Assembly: GCA_045638085.1 (NCBI GenBank)
Contig: JAZUAQ010000177.1
Coordinates: 1 to 9,860, forward strand
Reading direction: 5' to 3'
Length of the DNA: 9,860 bases
From: SIG459 sp045638085
GTDB lineage: Bacteria > Bacillota > Clostridia > Oscillospirales > Oscillospiraceae
Shown: positions 5,083-9,860 of the stretch, in pieces
How the letters are laid out: every line of letters starts with the position of its first letter
Position numbering within the stretch: the first letter of the stretch is position 1
Program-made: the position numbers and the translations under genes
The notes under the pieces: generated by a model
The model's database searches: none
The model's input: only the letters and a program-made list of their open reading frames with translations
Told to the model about the DNA's origin: nothing

Positions 5083-6279
5083 TTACATATAAAGCTTGGC
5101 GAGACCGCCCTGGCTGGTCTCCCTGTAGTGGCGGTGGAGATCGCGTCCCGTTTCATACATGGTTTCCACGACCATGTCGAAGCTGATGCGGCGGGTGGAG
5201 GCAAGGAAGTTTGCAAGGCGCAGAGCATTGATGGCGCGAATTGCGGCAACCGCGTTGCGCTCAATGCAGGGAATCTGAACAAGGCCCTTGATGGGGTCGC
5301 AAGTGAGTCCCAGATGATGCTCCATAGCCACCTCGGCGGCATATTCTATCTGTCCTATACCCATCTCATAAAGCTCCGCAAGGGCAGCGGCGCACATAGA
5401 GCAAGCTGTGCCTATCTCTGCCTGACAGCCGCACTCGGCGCCGGAGATGGATGCATTTTCCTTCACAAGATTTCCGATAACGCCGCCAACGGCCAGCGCG
5501 CGGACTATCTGCTCATCGCTAAAGCCCTTTTCAAGCTGCATATAACGCAAGGCGGCAGCAACAACGCCGCAGGCGCCGCAGGTGGGTGCGGTTACGATGA
5601 CGCCCGCATCCGCATTATGCTCGGCAACGGCGAAAGCGAAGGCGCATACAATGCGGTCTTCCTTGGTTGCGTGGGATTCGTCAATATGGCGCTTATTGAA
5701 AAGATACTGGGCCTTGCGCTCAACACCCAGACCGCCATGCAAAGTTCCGGTTTCTCTCAGACCCTGGTTGATAGCGGCAACCATGGTGTTCCAGACCTTG
5801 TGGAGATAATCCCAGATTTCGGGACCTTCGCGAAGCTCCACATAGTCGCTTATGCGTATGCCGTTACTGCGGCAGAAACCCGCAATCTCGGCAAAGGAGT
5901 TTTCGGGATAAATATCCGCGCCTTCAACACTCTCTCTGCCTTCAATTTCGATGGCGCCGCCGCCAACGCTGAGGACACGCATTTTTGCGATTTCCTCCCC
6001 TGCTTTGTAGGCATAAAGCTCCATGGTGTTGGGGTGGACAAAGTCGCGGGGCTCAGTGTCGAACACAAGCTCGGTGCGCTCCGCGCCAAGGACATCCAGC
6101 ACGGCTCTGTCCGTGCAGTGGCCAAGACCCGTGCGGGCAAGAGAGCCGAAGAGGATAACCTTGAAGGACTCGGCTTCGGGGTTTTCATCAAGGAATATGC
6201 GGCAAGCTCTGTCGGGTCCCATGGTATGGGAGGAAGAGGGGCCGCGGCCTATTTTGTAAAGTTCACGGAGAGATTTCAT
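5083..6279 (-). CDS. sdaA: L-serine ammonia-lyase (serine dehydratase), iron-sulfur dependent, fused single chain
   Basis: Deaminates L-serine to pyruvate and ammonia in the cytoplasm using an oxygen-sensitive [4Fe-4S] cluster. 398 residues with the N-terminal (beta) and catalytic (alpha) domains in one chain. The N-terminus has the family signature GRGPSSSHTMGP (11-22). The alpha domain has APTCGACG (231-238), ISGAECGCQAEIGTACS (278-294), LTCDPIKGLVQIPCIERN (325-342) and YETGRDLHRHYRETSQGGLA. C237, C285 and C293 sit where I expect the three cluster cysteines by comparison with E. coli SdaA. C234, C283 and C296 are extra. The chain ends in LYM, without the C-terminal cysteine described for the Legionella enzyme. 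The ATG at 6279 has AAGGAG 9 bases upstream. The frame runs on to 6363, but that part translates a repeat. Its place inside an importer operon suggests use of imported serine-yielding substrates (inference). Confidence 0.94.
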   Translation of the reverse strand: MKSLRELYKIGRGPSSSHTMGPDRACRIFLDENPEAESFKVILFGSLARTGLGHCTDRAVLDVLGAERTELVFDTEPRDFVHPNTMELYAYKAGEEIAKMRVLSVGGGAIEIEGRESVEGADIYPENSFAEIAGFCRSNGIRISDYVELREGPEIWDYLHKVWNTMVAAINQGLRETGTLHGGLGVERKAQYLFNKRHIDESHATKEDRIVCAFAFAVAEHNADAGVIVTAPTCGACGVVAAALRYMQLEKGFSDEQIVRALAVGGVIGNLVKENASISGAECGCQAEIGTACSMCAAALAELYEMGIGQIEYAAEVAMEHHLGLTCDPIKGLVQIPCIERNAVAAIRAINALRLANFLASTRRISFDMVVETMYETGRDLHRHYRETSQGGLAKLYM

Positions 6280-6304
6280 ATTTTTACGCTCCTTATTAAT
6301 CATA

Positions 6305-6360
6305 GGCTTCCCCTCGAGGGGAAGCTGTCGCCGCAGAAGCGGTGACTGATGAGGTGTTTT
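6305..6360 (-). repeat. Two-hairpin dispersed repeat, copy 3
   Basis: On the minus strand: AAAACACCTCATCAG, hairpin TCACCGC-TTCT-GCGGCGA (6345-6328, one G-T pair), then the perfect 18-bp palindrome CTTCCCCTCGAGGGGAAG (6324-6307). It lies upstream of the sdaA ribosome binding site and faces copy 4 head-to-head. Confidence 0.85.
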
Positions 6361-6382
6361 CATTTTCTCTGTTGCATAACCA

Positions 6383-6440
6383 ACACCTCATCTGTCATTT
6401 GCTTCGCAAATGACACCTTCCCCTCAAGGGGAAGGCTTTG
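6383..6440 (+). repeat. Two-hairpin dispersed repeat, copy 4
   Basis: AACACCTCATCT, hairpin GTCATTTGC-TTC-GCAAATGAC (6394-6414), CTTCCCCT-CA-AGGGGAAG (6417-6434), GGCTTT. It ends next to the stop codon of permease 1 (6445). Copies 3 and 4 together form an inverted pair spanning 6305-6440, so the transcript could fold the whole permease 1-sdaA gap into one large hairpin. Confidence 0.85.
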
Positions 6441-6444
6441 GGGC

Positions 6445-7386
6445 CTACTGCAGGCGGATGCGGGGGTCTACATACTGATAGACAACATCCGCAATGAAAT
6501 TGACAAAAAGGACAAGGGCGCTTATCAGCATGATGATGGAAAGCACCACGGGGTAATCACGGTTGCCTATGCTCATAATGAGCATTCGGCCTATGCCGGG
6601 GATGGTGAAAACCTGCTCTATAATAATGCTGCCCGCGACGATATCCGCCAAGGTCACGGCGAGGAAAGTTATAACGGGGAGCATGGAATTTCTAAGTACA
6701 TGGCGCCAAAGTATGCCGGAACTTGTGTTGCCTCTGGCGCGGGCAGTGCGGACATAGTCCTCGCCCATTTCGTTTATAATGCTGCTGCGCAGCAGCTTCA
6801 CCGTCATTGCGCTCTTGGGAAGGGCAATGGCAAGGGCGGCAAAAAAGAGATATACAAAAAACTTTGAGGGATTTTCGGCAAAGCTTACGAAATCGCCCAC
6901 TATGAAAAGTTTCATGGCGAGACCGAAAATGCTGGTGAAAAGTATGCCGATGAAAAAGGGCGGCACGGACATGGTTATCTGGTTAAGGACAGAGAAAGCG
7001 CGGTCTATTATTCCGTTGCGGAAGCGGGCAAGGAAAATACCCACAGGTATGGAAATAATCACAACAAGAACAAAGGCTATGAGGGAGAGGCAGGCGGTGA
7101 CAAACACCTTGCCCTCCAAAAGCTCTTCTACGGGCATTCTGTAGCCGTAGCTTGTGCCAAGCTCGCCGGTGAAAAAGCCGCTGAACCAAGTCCAGTAGCG
7201 TTGGGGCAAAGAGCCCGTGAGGCCCAGCTCCTCTCGCAGGGCTGCGGCACGTTCCTCCGTGTAGTCGGTGCCAAGCATCACGTCCACCGGGTCGGCGGGA
7301 ACTATCTCGAAGGCCAGAAAGGCCAGAATAGAAATGATAAGGAGGGTGACTATCATCACGCCTGCCTTTTTCAGTATGTAACGCAT
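6445..7386 (-). CDS. ABC importer permease 1 (OppB/DppB/NikB-like)
   Basis: 313-residue inner-membrane permease with six membrane segments, the first at about residues 7-27. Family features: the EIVPADPVDVMLG region after TM1, LREELGLTGSLPQRYWTWF in the external loop, the EAA loop EDYVRTARARGNTSSGILWRHVLRNSMLP, EQVFTIPGIGRML and the terminal DPRIRL. It lies 55 bases downstream of the binding-protein gene, as expected for the second gene of such an operon. An ATG two codons upstream (7392) touches the AAGGAGG with zero spacing. The ATG at 7386 has 6-base spacing and gives MRYILKK, so it is preferred. Its usual partner, permease 2, is about 2.8 kb away, beyond sdaA and the CDF gene. Confidence 0.93.
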   Translation of the reverse strand: MRYILKKAGVMIVTLLIISILAFLAFEIVPADPVDVMLGTDYTEERAAALREELGLTGSLPQRYWTWFSGFFTGELGTSYGYRMPVEELLEGKVFVTACLSLIAFVLVVIISIPVGIFLARFRNGIIDRAFSVLNQITMSVPPFFIGILFTSIFGLAMKLFIVGDFVSFAENPSKFFVYLFFAALAIALPKSAMTVKLLRSSIINEMGEDYVRTARARGNTSSGILWRHVLRNSMLPVITFLAVTLADIVAGSIIIEQVFTIPGIGRMLIMSIGNRDYPVVLSIIMLISALVLFVNFIADVVYQYVDPRIRLQ

Positions 7387-7392
7387 AGTCAT

Positions 7393-7399
7393 CCTCCTT
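7393..7399 (-). promoter_or_regulatory. Ribosome binding site that fixes the permease 1 start
   Basis: AAGGAGG on the minus strand directly abuts the ATG at 7392 and lies 6 bases from the in-frame ATG at 7386. The spacing supports initiation at 7386. Confidence 0.75.
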
Positions 7400-7441
7400 A
7401 TTTCTTATGTTTGTTTAATTATGCAGGAAAGGTGCTTTTGT

Positions 7442-9001
7442 TCAGCCGACAAAGTGCACTCCGGCCAGATCCATAACGTAGATGGGATAGAAAACATAGC
7501 CTTCCAGTCCCTTACGCACTGCGACAAAATCACAGGGATCCTGAAGATAGACGTTGGAAGCATCCTCGGCAAGAATTCTCTGTGCCTGCTTATAGAGCTC
7601 TATCTGCTCTGCCTCATCAGTGGCGTTGAGCGCAGCATTATAGACCTCGTCATAGCGCTGGGAGACATAGTTATTCATGTTCTTGCTATGAGTGCTTTCA
7701 TAGCGGGCCAGCAGGCTCTGGGCAGTCATGGCGTCAGAGGCGTCAAAGCCGATGATTGTGCCATGGTAATTGCGTCCCTTGTAAACCTCATCGTACCAGG
7801 TGCCCCACTCCACAGTATCAATGGTGCAGTTGATGCCAACGGCCTTCAGCTGCTCGGCAATCACCTGAGCGGTGTCCACATGGAAGGGATAATTGGAGGG
7901 AACGGTGATAACAAAGTCAAAGCCGTTGGGGTAGCCTGCCTCAGTGAGAAGGCTCTTGGCCTTTTCGGGGTTATAGGGATAAAGTCCGGTGAGATCCTCA
8001 TAATACTTGGCGAAGGCGGGATACATGTTGCTGCCAACAATGTAGCCCTTGCCATCGGAGACGAAGTCCAGAATCATCTGGCGGTCAACGGCGTAGTTGA
8101 GAGCCTGACGGACGCGGATATCCTGCAGGGGTTCATAGGCATTATTGAGGAAGAGAGCCTGAACAAGGTTCATGCTGCCATCCAGAACATTGAAATCGGT
8201 CTCCAGGCCGGCAATCTGGGTGCTGGTGAGATGGGCGCAGACATCAACAGCGCCGCTCTTAAGGCTCATCACCAGAGTGTCGCCGTTTTCGATGACCTTA
8301 AAGGTGACCTTGTCAAGATAGGCCTTCTCGCCCCAGTAATCATCGAACTTTTCAATGATGATGTTCTCCTGAGCCTTGCGGGAGACGAACTTGAAGGGGC
8401 CGGTGCCGATGAGACCGTCCTCGGCGGGAACATTGCCCTCGGGAATGATAGCGCAGTTGAGGAATGCAAGGAACTCAAGGTAAGGCTCATAGGTTTTGAC
8501 CACGACGGTTTTGTCGTCAATAGCCTCCACGCTCTCAACAGCAGAGAAGGTGGAAACAAGGGGAACGCCGGTTTCGAAGCCCGCAACACGGGAGATGGAA
8601 TAAACAACATCCCCGACCGTCACTTCGCTTCCGTCATGGAACTTAACGCCCTCACGCAGGGTAAAGGTGAAGGTATCAGCATTTTCTCCAATGACATAGT
8701 CGCTGGCAACAGCGGGGATCAGATTTCCGTCAGTATCAGGCTTAACAAGGCCTTCAAATACATTGAACAGGACTTCTCTGGTTCCTGCCACCGCCATAGT
8801 GTGGGGGTCAAGACTGTCGTCCAAATCCTGAGCTATGCCTACGGTGATTTCGCCGCCATAGACAGGCTCTTTTATTGCGGAGCCGCTTTCATTGTCTTCA
8901 GGCTGAGCGGAGCTCTGCTCACCGTCTCCGCAGGCGCAGAGTACAGCAGCAAGCATAAGCACAACCAGAAGGAGGGAAAGAATTTTCCTGAATTTTTTCA
9001 T
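7442..9001 (-). CDS. Substrate-binding lipoprotein of a family 5 peptide/nickel ABC importer
   Basis: 519-residue extracytoplasmic solute-binding protein, anchored by lipid on the outer face of the membrane, that would deliver ligand to the two permeases. The signal is MKKFRKILSLLLVVLMLAAV with lipobox LCAC, and the lipidated cysteine is C24. It is followed by an acidic/serine-rich linker (about 25-45) and the SBP_bac_5 fold: GGEITVGIAQDLDDSLDPH, EVLFNVFEGLVKPDTDGNLIP, FTLREGVKFHDGSEVTVGDV, GTGPFKF, RVRQALNYAVDRQ and YNPEKAKSLLTEAGYPNG. The ligand cannot be read from the sequence: oligopeptides, dipeptides and metal chelates are all possible. The TTG at 9034 opens the frame, but the ATG at 9001 gives the intact lipoprotein signal. 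AAAGGAG lies 12 bases upstream, a longer spacing than in the neighbours. First gene of the operon. Confidence 0.94.
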   Translation of the reverse strand: MKKFRKILSLLLVVLMLAAVLCACGDGEQSSAQPEDNESGSAIKEPVYGGEITVGIAQDLDDSLDPHTMAVAGTREVLFNVFEGLVKPDTDGNLIPAVASDYVIGENADTFTFTLREGVKFHDGSEVTVGDVVYSISRVAGFETGVPLVSTFSAVESVEAIDDKTVVVKTYEPYLEFLAFLNCAIIPEGNVPAEDGLIGTGPFKFVSRKAQENIIIEKFDDYWGEKAYLDKVTFKVIENGDTLVMSLKSGAVDVCAHLTSTQIAGLETDFNVLDGSMNLVQALFLNNAYEPLQDIRVRQALNYAVDRQMILDFVSDGKGYIVGSNMYPAFAKYYEDLTGLYPYNPEKAKSLLTEAGYPNGFDFVITVPSNYPFHVDTAQVIAEQLKAVGINCTIDTVEWGTWYDEVYKGRNYHGTIIGFDASDAMTAQSLLARYESTHSKNMNNYVSQRYDEVYNAALNATDEAEQIELYKQAQRILAEDASNVYLQDPCDFVAVRKGLEGYVFYPIYVMDLAGVHFVG

Positions 9002-9042
9002 TGGGTGTTGTTTCTCCTTTGAAAGTTTCTCCAATATTTAAT

Positions 9043-9087
9043 TGTGCGCGTTTGAAAGAGGATTATCCTTCAACACATACGCGCACA
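9043..9087 (-). promoter_or_regulatory. Leader hairpin at the 5' end of the importer operon
   Basis: TGTGCGCGT (9043-9051) and ACGCGCACA (9079-9087) form a perfect 9-bp stem. Inside it, TTGA (9052) can pair with TCAA, and AGGAT/ATCCT forms a tip. The predicted transcription start (about 9082) falls within the distal arm, so most of the stem would be the extreme 5' end of the mRNA. It could stabilise the message, or the palindrome could be a repressor site on DNA. Confidence 0.5.
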
Positions 9088-9088
9088 A

Positions 9089-9117
9089 AGTATACTCCAA
9101 AATCTCAAATTTTGCAA
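9089..9117 (-). promoter_or_regulatory. Sigma-A promoter of the importer operon
   Basis: On the minus strand, -35 TTGCAA (9117-9112), a 17-base spacer, -10 TATACT (9094-9089). It is the only convincing promoter I see for the genes between 9001 and 1349. Confidence 0.8.
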
Positions 9118-9140
9118 TGATTTTATCGAGCTTAAGTCTT

Positions 9141-9367
9141 ATATTGTCTCCGACGGCCCGATAAGAACGAGGTATAATCCCCGTGGCGCCGAACAGGCGC
9201 CATGGCGCAGCAGCGTCCTGAGCGGAAATCGTCGGAGCGTTAAAAAAATGTGCCGGTGGCACATTTTTAGCTTCCGACCGCAGCGGCTATGCCGCGAGGA
9301 GGGAAGTTGTTCGGTGCGCGCATTCTTTTCGGCCACTCGAAAAGAATATGGCCGTCGGAGACATATA
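9141..9367. repeat. ~220-bp imperfect palindrome (MITE-like), no ORF
   Basis: The ends carry a perfect 13-bp inverted repeat, GTCTCCGACGGCC (9146-9158) and GGCCGTCGGAGAC (9350-9362). Inner pairs share nearly the same centre (about 9251-9256): CCGAACA (9189-9195) with TGTTCGG (9308-9314), GTCGGA (9231-9236) with TCCGAC (9273-9278), and at the apex AAAAATGTGCC-GGT-GGCACATTTTT (9244-9268). The arms contain local hairpins: GGCGCC-GAACA-GGCGCC (9185-9201), GCGGC-TAT-GCCGC (9283-9295) and ATTCTTTTC/GAAAAGAAT (9322-9347). The apex could act as a bidirectional terminator that insulates the two flanking promoters. No plausible coding sequence is present. Confidence 0.7.
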
Positions 9368-9420
9368 CACCTCATCCGTCTGCCTCCGGCAGCCACCTTC
9401 CCCTCAAGGGGAAGGCTTTT
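9368..9420 (+). repeat. Two-hairpin dispersed repeat, copy 5
   Basis: CACCTCATCCGT, hairpin CTGCC-TCC-GGCAG (9380-9392), CTTCCCCT-CA-AGGGGAAG (9397-9414), GCTTTT. Same layout and nearly the same second palindrome as copies 2 and 4. Confidence 0.85.
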
Positions 9421-9424
9421 CAAT

Positions 9425-9497
9425 CCCTCCGCCCCTTCGGGGCACCTCCCTTTACACAAGGGAGGCTTTGGCGGACGGACACATCGGTCTGCCCCTA
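9425..9497 (+). repeat. Two-hairpin dispersed repeat, copy 6 (variant)
   Basis: CCCTCC, hairpin GCCCC-TTC-GGGGC (9431-9443), then CCTCCCTT-TACAC-AAGGGAGG (9445-9465) and GCTTTGGCGG. A G/C-rich tail GGACACATCGGTCTGCCCC follows, of a kind I also associate with dispersed clostridial repeats. The second palindrome differs in sequence from the other copies but keeps the layout. Confidence 0.7.
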
Positions 9498-9556
9498 CAA
9501 GAAAATCGAAGAACTAAAAAAGTTTGAATAATTCCGAAAAATACTGCAAAAACTTC

Positions 9557-9585
9557 TTTACAAGAGGAAATTAATATGGTAAAGT
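9557..9585 (+). promoter_or_regulatory. Probable rpsO promoter (extended -10)
   Basis: -35 TTTACA (9557-9562), a 17-base spacer, -10 TAAAGT (9580-9585) preceded by TGG, which is an extended -10 (TGn). The expected start at about 9591 gives a ~90-nt leader before rpsO. Confidence 0.6.
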
Positions 9586-9589
9586 ATAT

Positions 9590-9640
9590 GAGCTTGTGCC
9601 CGCAAGCTCAGTTTTGGGTGCTCCTTTCTGCCCCAATACT
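9590..9640 (+). promoter_or_regulatory. Structured 5' leader of rpsO
   Basis: Two adjacent hairpins: GAGCTTG-TGCCCG-CAAGCTC (9590-9609) and TTGGG...CCCAA (9614-9618 with 9632-9636). rpsO mRNAs in several bacteria are autoregulated by S15 binding to a leader structure, so an autoregulatory role is possible but not shown here. Confidence 0.4.
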
Positions 9641-9680
9641 TAGCTGCAGGGTATGAAAAATAAGAAAGGATGTATTTATT

Positions 9681-9860
9681 ATGATCACCAAAGACCAGAA
9701 GACCGTAGTTATCGAATCCAACCGCACCCACGAGACCGACACCGGTTCTCCCGAAGTTCAGATCGCTATCCTCTCCGAGCGCATCAAGCAGCTCACCGAG
9801 CATCTGAAGAACCATCCCAACGACGACCACAGCCGTCTCGGCATGTACAAGATGGTTGGT
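9681..9860 (+). CDS. rpsO: 30S ribosomal protein S15, N-terminal part (3' truncated by window edge)
   Basis: The first 60 codons of ribosomal protein S15, a primary 16S rRNA-binding protein of the small-subunit platform that organises the central-domain three-way junction. The recognisable core is TDTGSPEVQIAILSERIKQL (29... numbering from the ATG: about 19-38), followed by TEHLKNHPNDDHSRLGMYKM. The HSR that contacts rRNA is present, and LGMYKMVG replaces the more common RGLLKLVG. AAAGGA lies 10 bases upstream of the ATG. The gene has its own promoter and leader. The remaining ~28 residues lie beyond the window. Confidence 0.95.
   Translation, partial: MITKDQKTVVIESNRTHETDTGSPEVQIAILSERIKQLTEHLKNHPNDDHSRLGMYKMVG

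Noticed and set aside
5071..6345. Long plus-strand open frame opposite sdaA (and similar frames opposite the CDF and binding-protein genes)
   Set aside because: Codon bias of the real minus-strand genes keeps the antisense frame open. No ribosome binding site or recognisable domain.
6280..6363. 28-codon N-terminal extension of the serine dehydratase
   Set aside because: It encodes a dispersed palindromic repeat, and the conserved family start MKSLRELY with AAGGAG begins at 6279.
9002..9034. TTG-initiated start of the binding protein 11 codons upstream
   Set aside because: It would place charged residues before a complete lipoprotein signal, and the frame covers the AAAGGAG that most likely serves the ATG at 9001.
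4997..9497. Possible CRISPR array from repeated CTTCCCCTCAAGGGGAAG units
   Set aside because: The copies are hundreds to thousands of bases apart, in both orientations, and at gene junctions. There is no regular repeat-spacer pattern and no cas gene.
9139..9531. Short open frames inside the palindromic element and repeats 5-6
   Set aside because: They are read through palindromes, in several overlapping frames and both strands, without ribosome binding sites or protein-like composition.

Overview
The window looks like a chromosomal segment of a gut-type Clostridia, probably Oscillospirales/Ruminococcaceae-like. The basis is indirect: Firmicutes-style AAGGAG/GGAGG ribosome binding sites and sigma-A promoters, a QueT-type vitamin transporter behind a preQ1-like leader, an Fe-S serine dehydratase, and many short dispersed palindromic repeats of a kind I associate with Faecalibacterium and its relatives. 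No phage, transposase, CRISPR array or tRNA was seen.

Layout. The 3' end of proS (plus strand, 2-364) converges on queT (minus, 422-964) across a shared terminator. queT has its own sigma-A promoter and a leader of about 145 nt holding a preQ1-type pseudoknot and a terminator hairpin that also buries the queT Shine-Dalgarno. Next to it, also on the minus strand, is a 33-residue aromatic-rich small ORF (1147-1248). From about 9117 down to the terminator at 1314-1343 every gene is on the minus strand: substrate-binding lipoprotein (7442-9001), permease 1 (6445-7386), L-serine dehydratase (5083-6279), cation diffusion facilitator (3812-4978), permease 2 (2852-3658) and two ATPases (2074-2859, 1349-2074). 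The binding protein, two permeases and two ATPases make one complete peptide/nickel-type (family 5) ABC importer. The unusual point is that sdaA and the CDF gene sit between the two permease genes. Each junction around them carries copies of a two-hairpin repeat.

The right end (9035-9680) is non-coding. It holds the promoter and leader hairpin of the importer operon, a ~220 bp imperfect palindrome, two more repeats, and the promoter and leader of rpsO, whose first 60 codons (plus strand) end the window.

How the genes may work together (inference): one promoter at about 9089-9117 could drive a ~7.8 kb transcript coupling peptide or metal-chelate import to serine deamination (an iron-sulfur enzyme) and to efflux of a divalent metal such as Mn2+. 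The repeats could equally mark secondary insertions into a formerly contiguous importer operon. The most notable items are the preQ1-like leader with an inserted hairpin, the split importer operon with repeats at its junctions, and the 33-aa ORF.
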